A stretch of 64,000 nucleotides of DNA, taken from assembly GCA_001051155.2 (NCBI GenBank), contig JYIP02000002.1, forward strand, positions 3,975,583 to 4,039,582, in the 5' to 3' direction. Positions 54,471 through 64,000 of this stretch are shown one piece after another. The DNA is from Chrysoporthe austroafricana. Taxonomy: Eukaryota; Ascomycota; Sordariomycetes; Diaporthales; Cryphonectriaceae. Position 1 is the stretch's first letter; each line of letters opens with the position of its first letter. The notes below the pieces were generated by a model, which made no database searches, was not told where the DNA came from, and worked only from the letters and a program-made list of their open reading frames with translations. Made by a program: the position numbers and the translations under genes.

Positions 54471-57400
54471 TCACCCGAGGAGCCTCGTGATGTCGGCCAT
54501 CCGCGTCTCCTTGGTCTTCTTGCCCCCGGCCTTCTCCTGGAACGCCTTGCCGACGAGCAGGCGCTTCTCGGCCTGGATGTCGAGCACGCGCTGCTCGACC
54601 GAGCCCTCCATGACCAGCCGCCACACCATCGTGGGCCGGGTCTGGCCCAGCCGGTGCACGCGGTCCACGGCCTGGTCCTCGATGGCCGGCGCCCACCCTG
54701 CCGCTGCGGGTTAGCGAAACTTGCTCGGCGCCGGGGGGTCTGCGGAGGGGGGCTGGGTACTTGGTTACTTACAGCTGTCTGCGAGGATGACGGTGTCGGC
54801 CGCGACCAGGTTCAGCCCGACGCTGCAGACCGCCAGGCTGGCGAGCATGATCCGGCAGTCCGGGTCGTTCTGTAGGGCCTGCATGGCGCTGTCTCGGGCT
54901 TTGGGTGACATCGACCCGTCGATTCGGGTGAACGCGTACCCAGCAACCTTCAGCTGGTTTTCGATGATGGTCAAAAATTTGGTCCTGCACCGCGCACTGT
55001 CAGTAGCTGCCCCCCTCCCAAAACAATGTCCGGAAGAAAAAAAAAAAGACCAAGACCGAAGAAAACGCACCATTGACTGAAAATGATCACTTTGGATCCG
55101 TCTTTCTTCAGGGTCGCCTGGAGGATTTTCAGCATCGCCTCGGTCTTCGAGCTCTGCGTCTCCAGGTCGAGCTGTCCATCCTCCTCTCCCGAGGTCTCGG
55201 GCGCAGGTTCCAGGAGGTGGTCCTCTGCGAGCTGGGTCCTGCACATCGGGCACTTTCCCTGCGTTTCGATGACCCTCCGGATGCATTCGAAGCAGAAGAC
55301 GTGCTTGCAGTGGGTGATCACCGGGGAGCTCAGGGTGTCGATGCAGACCGGACACTCTTCTTGGTTCTCGATGAAGAGACTCAGGGCCTGCTGCAGTATC
55401 TCGCGATTCTTGTCGTTGAGGACCACGACGTCCTGGTCTTCGAGTGTCTTGAGCAGGTCGACCACTCTCTCCTTGCACAGAGTCCAATGGTTGCAACTAT
55501 ATGTATATTAGCTTTGAAAACCATCGGAAACGAACCAGGACTCACATTTGTCGCAGACGTAGAAGCCTCTCCAGAACATTTTGGAACGAGCCGACCTTGG
55601 TACCAGACCGCGACTTGGTCTGGATTTCTTTAAGGGCACCTCTCGCCTCGGCTCTGCAAACGCTTGGTCAGAAACGTACTGCGAGATCAGAAAGGGGCCC
55701 GGAGACTGGGGGCCGATACTTACAGCAGAGCCTCGTATTTCTTCTTCTCCTCGGGGTGGAATGAAATCTGGTGGACGTATTCACTCTTGGGGGGCAGCTT
55801 CAGGTCGACGAAGGCCATATCCTTTCTGCGTCTCAGACAGATGTCTTTCATCAGATATTGAAGCAGGACTTCGGCACGGGACTGGCCTTGACCAAGCGGC
55901 CTGGTGATGACCGTGTTGAAGATCTCCGCATCTTCAATGCCACCCCTGAGCCGCAGGAATTTTACCATCGAATGCAGATCCTTGATGTTGTTGACGATCG
56001 GTGTCCCTGTGAGAACCCATCTTGCGTACGCTTCCAGCTCACAGGCCGCCAGAGCAGTCTGTGTCCTGGCGTTGCGAATCACGTGCCCTTCATCGAGTAT
56101 GATGCGTCTCCACCGTGAAGAGAACAGGGGCCCTTTGCTAGCTCTGTCGCTCACCATGGTCTGGTAGCTGGTAATCACGATGTCGTGTGCCATGAGTTCC
56201 TTTTCCTCGAGCTTGTCATTGCCGTGGTAGATGTGGACGCGGAGTGCGTTTGACTCGCGAACGTGCTGACGAGCCTGCTGTGCCCAATTGCTCATCACCG
56301 ACTTGGGAGTTCTGTTGTTTGACTATCAGCGAACTTCCGAATCCACACCTCGAAGTAATAGATGGCAGGGTACGTACACGATCAGAGTTTCGCCTCCGTT
56401 AGTCAAGATGAGACTGATCATTTGCAGCGTCTTTCCCAGGCCCATATCATCAGCCAAAATGCCTCCTCTCGCGAGTCGGGGTTCGGTCGCCACTGTGAAA
56501 TTCGTCGCGATGTTGTTGTATCGTCCGTTAGCGGTCCGCTTCCACAGCTGCGTGGCGTCTTCAGAGCCAGGCTCAGGGAACTGAGGCCTCTCCTTCGCCT
56601 GCAGCCATGCCAGCCCTTGCAGCTGATACGGCAGGAGCCGCGACTTGAGTGCTGCCGGCTGGGGGGCCATTGGCAGCTTTGCGAGTGTGTCCTCATCCAT
56701 GGCCAGCGTCTTGAGGTTGTCGTCACCGCTCCGGAACTGCACTGCTTGGCTGGTCTGGGTCAGGTCTATCAGCGATACTTCAGGCTGATCAGATCCGAGA
56801 CCGGCCGTGGACTGGCTGCCGTTGAGACCCATGGGCTTTCTTTGCTGCTTTTCAGGCTTCGGTCTGTTCTGCTTGAGCTGAGCGGCCGTCAGTAATCTGT
56901 CGGCCTTCAGCCTGTCCTCTAAGAAAGCCCTCGCCACGGGATCGGCCGTGCCGTATAGGATGAGCCGGATAGGGCAGTCGTAGAACTGTTTTCTCTAGTA
57001 GTCAGTATTGTATAACTACAATGCGCGAGTCACGAGCAGAGAGATCGGGCCGGCGCAGAGAATGACATGATTGACATCATCATAAGGTATGCGGGCCATA
57101 TGTGTGTGGGAAAGCATGTTAGGAGGCAGGAAGTATATGTGAGCAACGTACCCCCTTCTCACCGATGATGATGCCCTCGGCATGCACATCGCCAGAGTCG
57201 ATGTAGGGTGCCAGCCTCAGCATGAGCTTCGCAGGCAGGTGTCCCACCTGACTGCCGAGAACATTGTCTACCCTGACAGCATTCTTATCGTACCTGCAAA
57301 GGAGTTAGACGCCGCTAGGAAGGAGGGTATACACGCATGGCGCAAACTTGCGGGTTATTGGGCTCTCGTCTCAGGATGACGACCTCGTTAGGTGTAACCA

Positions 57401-57755
57401 GACCATTGTAGTATCGACAACCGACGATCTTATTGTCCAAGGTGCCGTACAGCTGAAGGGCGGGACCATCATCAGCTTGGGTGAGATCCACCAGCTCTGG
57501 CTCATCATCGTCACCAAGATCGTGGAGTGGGCGGGTGGGTCGCCGATTGGCGCCACGAGACGAGAAGGAGTGGCTGGACGACATGCCGTAGCTGTTGCCT
57601 TGGCTGGGCTGTGCCGACCTGGAGCTGGATGAGCTGGGGTAAACTTGGCTGGACGCGGTGGTAACCCGTGGGGTTTTGGCTGTAGGAGCGGCGACAGTGT
57701 CTTCTGTATCTTCTGTGAGGTCAATGACCTCGTGAGGCCGCTTGCGAGGAGGCAT
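54471..57755 (-). CDS. HLTF/Rad5-type SNF2 ATPase with HIRAN and RING domains
   Basis: Eight exons: 57755-57352, 57293-57152, 56994-56378, 56311-55724, 55653-55546, 55496-55071, 54984-54773 and 54697-54471 (2724 nt, 907 residues). A HIRAN domain (about 101-183) binds 3'-OH DNA ends in HLTF. The SNF2 ATPase begins near 300, with Walker A MGLGKT at 366-371 and DEGH at 461-464, the HLTF form of the DEAH box. A C3HC4 RING finger (C668-C705) sits inside the second helicase lobe, and VDRVHRLGQTRP is motif VI. This order is that of HLTF, linked to fork reversal and PCNA polyubiquitination in error-free damage tolerance. Three (V/I/L)-(I/V)-D-L-T sequences (about 10-14, 88-92, 257-261) look like SUMO-interaction motifs. 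Intron 1 uses a GC donor. Uls1-type and Rad16-type relatives lack HIRAN, so they fit less well. Confidence 0.9.
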
Positions 57756-58509
57756 GATGAGGACCAGCTTGGTTGTCGCTCAGAAGAGAAGGCAGGGTAG
57801 CAGGCGCGCACACGTCCCAATATGTGAAAAGTTGGATGTGTTTACTTCTGATGTGAAATTGAGCAAGGCCCCAGAGCCCCCTAGACCTGAGGAGGTCAAA
57901 GGCTGTTTGAGTTGCTTCTAACCGCCCTTGGATTTCTTGGTTTGATTTGGAGAAATTTGAGTCTCGTGATCCAGCGGTCCTTGAGTGAGAGAGTCAAAGT
58001 CAGGCAGACGCAAGTCTCTAGAGGCAGCAGAGACATTGGGCAGACGCGACGCGGCGCGAATGCACGTGTCGGATGAGGTGCCGAAGTTAACCAAGTGCGC
58101 ACATCTGGTTAGCCTTTGAGCTTCTCGATCCCTCCATCTGCAGAGTCTCTTCCAGTACTCTGCACTTCTGGGTCGCATGTCTACAAATCTCAACACCACC
58201 GTTTCATTTCTATGCCATGTCGTCTCTTCACAACTGTATTACGTTAGTTAGTCGAGAGTTGAGCCAGGGACTAAGACGTATACATCATAGTAGTGAATTA
58301 GGACCACAAAGGCAAGGATCTGACCACATGCAGGGGTCCCTTCTGGGGGGGGCGCTGTACAGACGTACAATACCCCGGATGGGTGTCTCCAATCCCTGCC
58401 AATCGATTTCATATCTAATCGCGGGGCAACCTTTCTGAATTATTTGCGACGGCAGAATTGGGATTTCAAGAAGCCGTCTTCCTCAGCAACATCTTTCCCC
58501 GTGACTGCC
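57756..58509. other. Divergent promoter, helicase gene/TYW1
   Basis: A 754-bp gap between divergent start codons, AT-richer than most of the window. No gene or motif recognised. Confidence 0.5.
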
Positions 58510-60868
58510 ATGGCGTTCAATTTTTTCAGCGCCAGCCCCTGGCTGTCGCGCTGGTCTGACTGTAAGCTTCACTGCTGTATATGGCTTTCTGCATATTTTA
58601 CTGATAATTTACACAGTGAGCGTCGAGTTCTGGCATTCACATCGAACCGGGATCATTTTGGCGACGGCCATCCTCCTCATTGCGCTGAGGATATACCTGC
58701 ACCTCACTGATAGCGCCGACCCACCTCATATACTACCGAAGCTCTATGGCGAGGAGATCGAGAAGGAGCCTCTACCAACAGAAAAGAACGGAGATGCAAA
58801 GCCAGTTAAGGCAGATGGTCCACGCAGAATAAGAGGGGAGCTACCTAAGCGCAAGGGCCCGGGGACACAGCCGGAAAAGAGACAGATCAAGACACTCGTA
58901 TTCTACTCGTCTCTTACGACCAACACCGACAAGACAGCAAAGGACTTTGTCAGGAACTTGAATCGGTCGCTGGAAAGCATTCCGAAGGACCCACAATGTG
59001 CGTTCGTGGAGCCCGAAGCACTGGACTTGGCCGAGGTGGATTTGGACGCATACTTCATCAGTCCACCGCGGTACGGGAACGAGCAGGATGTCGCGACTGA
59101 TCTCTTCTACCTGTTCCTGCTGCCAAGCTACAACATCGACTCGATCAACGACACGTTCTTGGAGCACCTGAAGGAGACCCACCACGACTTCAGAATAGAC
59201 ACTGCACCGCTCTCGTCGATACTTGGATACTCTGTATTTGGATTTGGTGACAGAGAGAACTGGCCGACCGAGGAAGAGGGATTCTGTTTTCAGGCGAAAG
59301 AGCTCGACAAGTGGATGGCAAAGCTCACTGGTCGCAAGCGAGCGTACCCCCTCGGCATGGGTGACACAAAGCGCGATGCCCCCGAGAGACTTCACGAGTG
59401 GACCACGGGACTCGCCGATGTACTAACACAGCTAGCACAGAACGATTCTCTGGGCGAGGGAGTCCCCGGGTCTGGAGACGCCGTGGAAAGCGACGATGAA
59501 GCTGATGTCGACGAAGATGATGGAGAAGCGATACTCGAGGACGGTGCACAGAATCGCCCGGCCAAATCGAGATTGGCAGGGTCGTTGGATGATATGGAGG
59601 ACCTAGGACTTGTCTTGCAGACTGCCAAGGAGAGTGGGGATTCCAAGCCAGCCGCACCTCTGGCCATCGACTTTACAACCACATCCGGAAGGAAGAACCC
59701 GGTGCAGACTGTGAAGGAGATGGTGCCAAAAGGCTCACCAACATACAATTCTTTGACGAAGCAAGGATACTCGATCGTTGGCACGCACAGCGGTGTCAAA
59801 ATTTGCCGGTGGACGAAATCCGCCCTCCGTGGACGAGGTTCCTGCTACAAATTTTCATTCTACGGTATCCACTCTCATCAGTGCATGGAGTCTACGCCGT
59901 CTCTTTCATGTTCAAACAAGTGCGTCTTCTGCTGGCGCCACGGGACAAACCCGGTTGGAACTACCTGGAGATGGGTAGTGGACCCCCCAGAGCTCATCTT
60001 CAACGGCGTCAAGGAGAACCACTACAAAAAAATCAAGATGATGCGGGGCGTGCCCGGCGTCCGGGCAGAGCGTTTTGCAGAGGCCATGCGCATCCGCCAC
60101 TGCGCCCTGAGCCTGGTTGGAGAGCCGATCTTCTATCCTCACATCAACGAGTTCCTCGGAATGCTGCACAGTGAGCACATAAGCAGCTTCCTCGTGTGTA
60201 ATGCGCAGCACCCCGATCAGCTGGCTGCTCTGAAGCATGTCACGCAATTATACGTGTCGATCGATGCTTCGAATAAGGACTCGTTGCGCAAGATAGACAG
60301 ACCCTTACACCGCGACTTCTGGGAACGCTTCCAGCGGTGTCTGGAGATCATGCGGGAGAAGCGCTTCCGCCAGAGGACGGTCTTCCGGCTTACGCTGGTC
60401 AAGGGCTTCAATATCGACGACGAGGTGGCGGGCTATGCAGACCTCGTGGAGAAGGCCCTCCCGTGCTTCGTCGAGGTCAAGGGCGTCACCTATTGCGGCA
60501 CCTCGACTTCTTCCAACGCGGGTCTTTCCATGGCCAACGTGCCCTTCTACGAAGAGGTGTGTGAATTCGTCACGGCTCTGGATCGCGAGCTCAACCGCCG
60601 CGGTCTGCAGTACGGGATTGCCGCGGAGCACGCTCACAGTTGCTGCATCCTGCTTGGAAGCGAACGGTTCAGGGTCAACGGCAAGTGGAGGACGCTCATT
60701 GACTACGACCGGTTCTTTGAACTTCTTGAAGAGAGGGGCCCAGACGGCGAGTTCTCGCCGGAGGAATACATGGGCGGAGAGACCCCGGAGTGGGCTACGT
60801 GGGGCAATGGCGGGTTTGATCCAAGAGATCAAAGAGTAGATAGGAAAGGCCGACCGTTGGATATCTGA
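58510..60868 (+). CDS. TYW1: tRNA 4-demethylwyosine synthase Tyw1 (radical SAM)
   Basis: Makes the tricyclic core of wybutosine at position 37 of tRNA-Phe from N1-methylguanosine and pyruvate. Two exons, 58510-58561 and 58617-60868 (2304 nt, 767 residues). The first exon gives MAFNFFSASPWLSRWSD, and the 55-nt intron is removed before LSVEFWHSHRTG; the second exon alone has no ATG at its start. A hydrophobic segment (about 30-48) suggests an ER-membrane anchor, as in yeast. A flavodoxin-like domain opens at about 108 (KTLVFYSSLTTNTDKTA). An acidic linker follows at about 300-330, then the radical SAM domain with the iron-sulfur ligands C449-x3-C453-x2-C456 (CSNKCVFC). SMANVPFYEEV and EHAHSCCILLG close the catalytic part. 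Confidence 0.95.
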
Positions 60869-61431
60869 ATATACATGCTGGATCTGTCTGAGACACAAAA
60901 AGTTCAGCTCATAGACACTATTCGTCCACTTCATCTCGCAATGGGGCTCGCATATTGGACGAGGTTTTCCGCGGCGTTGAAGTTTCAATCAATCGTGCGC
61001 ATGAGTGATCACTGAGATCTCCTAGAGGATTTTCTAATGGTCATTATCATGCTGCCCCGACCGTCCATTGCTTGCCATCTCAAATATACATAAGGGACAC
61101 CCAGACACCGCCACCCTCGACACCTGATTAATGCTATGGTACACGCACGCCTGATCCCTTACGCATCAGCCCCGCCAACAATGATTCTTTTGCCCCTCGA
61201 GACGAGCTGAATTTTTCGTCGGTATAGGGCATGGATATCAACCATCCAAATGCGAAAGTTCCTTATCTAGAGAGATCATCGCCACCGCCGTTGTTGGTAA
61301 GATTTCTTCCGAGTTCTGAATCGTTCTTTTTGTGCGAAGGTGTAGTTCCGCTATGAAGAGTGGAGGATGGCGTAACGACGTTGGCGTGCATCCTTCCGGT
61401 CATAGCCAGATGGGTCTCCGGCGCCCATCTT
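60869..61431. other. Convergent 3' flanks of TYW1 and TOM20
   Basis: 563 bp of AT-richer sequence with no supported gene. Confidence 0.5.
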
Positions 61432-62140
61432 TTAATCCAGGCCAACAGTAGGCACGTCGCCCATGCCTCCCATGGAGGGCATGCCGGGCATGCCGTGCAT
61501 GTTCACGGACTCTAGTCGCAAGCTGCCGTCGTACGCGATCATCTCAGCGAGGAGGTCGAGGATAGGCTAGGACACGGTCAGCGCTTTCCATCCAACAGTA
61601 GCTATGCCAAAATCTCGCAGGCAACGCCAACGCACCTTGGGCACAGTCTTGTCGTAGATACCGATCAGGTCACCGGGCTGTGGGTAAACCTTAAGGCCCT
61701 TGTAGAACGCCAGCGCAGCATCGATTGCGCGCGAGGGGTCGTTGCCCAGCTGTTCGCCCATGGTGACCTGCTCCAGGAAGTACGCCTCCTTCTCCTCGAC
61801 GCTGGTGGGGAAGCCTTCCTCCTTGGCCTCGTCGACGGCCTGCTTGATGGCCTCGCGCTGGTGCTGGGTCTCGACCTCGGCGTTCACCTTGGCCTGGCGG
61901 GCCTGCCGGCGCTCGTTGCGCCGCAGCTGTCTTCGGAACTCGGGCTTGCTGCGGCGGGCGTGGTCGAAGTAGACGGCGTAGGCTGCCGAGGGGGAGGGTC
62001 ATGGTCAGCTACGAGGACTGCGCACGCGGTCTGGAGGGCTTGTAGGGCAGACAAGAGGGCGCGGTCGTACCGAGGAGGCCGGTGGCCACCGCGGCTGCTG
62101 TTGCAGTCGCTATGAGGGCCGTCTGTTGCGATGACGCCAT
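61432..62140 (-). CDS. TOM20: Mitochondrial outer-membrane import receptor Tom20
   Basis: Receptor for presequence proteins in the TOM complex. Three exons: 62140-62071, 61982-61636 and 61566-61432 (552 nt, 183 residues). A short N-terminal anchor ([22 protein letters not shown]) is followed by basic [18 protein letters not shown], a charged coiled stretch ([19 protein letters not shown]), and the presequence-binding TPR-like region [20 protein letters not shown]...[18 protein letters not shown]. The C-terminus is Met/Gly-rich ([14 protein letters not shown]), as in other fungal Tom20 proteins. It is transcribed divergently from EXO84 across 552 bp. The start is the only ATG directly before the anchor. 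Confidence 0.94.
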
Positions 62141-62692
62141 TGTCAATGTGTGGATGTGTTGGCGCTGAAGAGGAAGTAGGCCGGAGAAGAGAAAAGGACG
62201 ATCGCAGATCGGACAGGCGAGGGCCACAAGGCTGATTTGTGCGACTGCAGGATAGGATGATGTCGTCTTGCGTCGGCAGGGCGGACTCGGTCGCTTGAGG
62301 TTGTGCAATGCACGGCTTTTGCGCGTCGTTGGTTTTGCGGAGGGTCAATCTGCAGGTTCGGTCGGAGCTCTGTATTCGAACTGCTTTCTGAGCTCATACC
62401 GACAATTTTTTGCGCCTGGGCGGGCAGGGGGCCCCTAGCAGCGCGGCTGGCGACGACCCCCTTGTCAGCCCAGCCCAGCCGTGCCAGCCCAGGCCAGCAG
62501 CAGACCCCCATTACCTAATCACCATCTCGGCTGTCTCAGACGCTCACGACCTCCTCTCTTCTCGAGTTCCAACGTTACAGGGCCCTGATCTATCAGCTCT
62601 CTACGTCTGGTTCGGGCCGCCCGCTGCCGGCACAAGTCGGGCTTCTGTACGCTCCCAAGACACCTGTCCGCCCGTGGGCCGGAGCAATCGCC
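62141..62692. other. Divergent promoter, TOM20/EXO84
   Basis: Includes a CAGCCCAGC-rich stretch at about 62467-62495. No gene recognised. Confidence 0.5.
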
Positions 62693-64000
62693 ATGTCTTC
62701 GCTCCGGAAAGGCCCCAAGAGGGTCAACACGCGCCCTACAATCAGCGCGCCCATCGCGGCCGATGGGGTGCCTGTCCAGAGAAGCGCAGGAGGCAAGGTG
62801 GCCGCCGCGCCACCGGTTCCTCAAGCTCGGCCGCGTCCGCCTCCTCAGGCAGGAGGCAAGACCTCCGACTATGTCAAGCGCCGGTACTCTACGCGGTACA
62901 ACCTGCCCGACAACTTCGATGTCACCGCTGCGCCGCCCATGCCGTCTATGCCGAAGATCGATAAGTACGAGCCCTATCGGAAGCCAGCAGCAGCAGCAGA
63001 GCCCCCAAGATCCAGGGGCGGGCCACCGGGCGGGCCCCCGACTGTCAATGTCAAGGACCTGAGGGATCCGAGGTTCAAGGCAGAGGACTACGTGAACAGG
63101 ACCCTGGCGAACGCGACAGAAGATGAGCAGCGCGAGTTTGAGGAACAGCTCCAGAAGCTGGAAGGCCGAGCTGCCGCCGACCTGCAGCAGAATGTGTACC
63201 AGAATAGGACTCAGTTCATCAAGATCAGCAAGGAGGCGGAAACCCTGAAGCAACAGATGCGTGGCCTGAAAAACCTCATGTCGGAGCTCAAGACAAACAC
63301 GACCGTGCTGCGATCAGTGTCGTCACGGAACAATGACGAGTCAAACGGAGTGAATGGCGCTTCATTCTCTACCGGTATGAGCAAGAGAGACAAGCGTAGT
63401 TCCGTGGCGGATAGAACAGCACTGTGGAACTCGCAGCTGCAGGTTAGTGCTTGCAACGCCCGCTACGCAGCTCTTTGATGCTTACATCAAGTACAGGCCC
63501 TCTATAAGACTATTGAAGGATCGCAAAAGTTCTTGCCCAACACGCCAGGTCGTCATATCATCCAGAATGCAGGCTCGTGGATCGAATTGGACAATGCTAC
63601 GTACAAGTCAAGACGCTCTATCGCCATCGTCTTGCTGAACGACCATTTGCTCATTGCGTCACGGAAGAAGAGGAAGACTGAAGCTGCTGACTCCCGGGGT
63701 CCGGCCGTCAAGCTGGTTGCTGACCGGTGCTGGCCCCTGCTCGACATCGAGGTCGTGGATATGGCGGGAACACACGAGTCTTCTACCAGCAGGACGAAGC
63801 TCGCAGACGCCATCATGGTCCGTGGCGTAGGCCAAGAGTCCGTCATTTATCGAACAGAGAAGTCGGATGGTCCGGAGAAGCGAACGCTGCTGCTTAACGT
63901 CCGGAAAGTAGTCGAGGACCTGCGAAGGAGCATCCAGTCTGAGAGGGAAGCGAATAATAAGGCCAAGGAGACCATTAATTATTTTGCATCCCGTGATCCC
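62693..64000 (+). CDS. EXO84: Exocyst subunit Exo84 (5' part; runs off the window)
   Basis: Subunit of the exocyst complex that tethers secretory vesicles to the plasma membrane at growth sites. Exon 1 is 62693-63442 (250 codons); exon 2 starts at 63497 and remains open to the window end, so 418 residues are visible of an expected 650-750. The N-terminus is Pro/Arg-rich, then VKRRYSTRYNLPDNFD. A coiled-coil follows from about 125 to 205 (NVKDLRDPRFKAEDYVNRTL to LKNLMSELK), matching the Vps51/Exo84 N-terminal region. After an Asn/Ser linker, a PH-like domain begins near 252 (ALYKTIEGSQKFLPNTPGRH, SWIELDNATYKSRRSIAIVL, NDHLLIASRKK). The stop codon lies beyond the window. Confidence 0.93.

Overview
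The window is nuclear DNA of a filamentous ascomycete, most likely a Sordariomycete. The genes carry short GT-AG introns (about 54-260 nt) with CTGAC/CTAAC-like branch sites, coding DNA is very GC-rich at third positions, and the gene families are fungal (Svf1, Msb2-type mucin, Sat4/Hal4-type kinase, Tom20, Exo84). No transposon, CRISPR array, rRNA gene or confident tRNA gene was found. I rebuilt the exon structures by eye from splice signals, reading phase and family conservation; every spliced total given below closes in frame.

Layout. 0-11.5 kb: only one certain gene, a six-exon FKBP12-type prolyl isomerase (minus); the rest is GC-rich, gene-poor DNA with one possible degenerate gene. 11.5-14.5 kb: an Msb2-type signalling mucin (plus) with a two-codon upstream ORF. 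15.8-19.6 kb: an anion:cation symporter-type MFS transporter (plus) converging on a ribokinase (minus). 20.4-23.7 kb: a 999-residue C2H2 zinc-finger protein (minus). 23.7-30.3 kb: gene-poor, with microsatellites and a stretch that looks like an assembly artefact containing an N. 30.3-31.2 kb: a membrane-anchored GNAT (plus). 32.8-35.8 kb: a divergent histone H4 variant and Svf1 (both minus). 36.4-43.3 kb: mitochondrial uL11m, a Sat4/Hal4-like kinase and HSP10 (all plus). 45.2-45.9 kb: a second GNAT-like gene (minus).

48.9-53.9 kb: cysteine dioxygenase (minus) and an Ssu1 sulfite exporter (plus) in divergent orientation. 54.5-57.8 kb: an HLTF/Rad5-type HIRAN-SNF2-RING protein (minus). 58.5-60.9 kb: Tyw1 (plus). 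61.4-62.1 kb: Tom20 (minus). From 62.7 kb to the window edge: Exo84 (plus, truncated by the window).

The strongest functional unit is the CDO/SSU1 pair. The dioxygenase starts turning cysteine sulfur into sulfite and the neighbouring transporter would export it; this pairing of activities is known to matter in keratin-degrading fungi. The histone H4 variant is the most unusual single gene: 143 residues against about 103, a replaced N-terminal tail, a C-terminal extension and a 16-nt coding exon. Three genes serve mitochondria (uL11m, HSP10, Tom20), but nothing suggests they are co-regulated. Two regions of 6-9 kb lack recognisable genes, which is long for a fungal genome.
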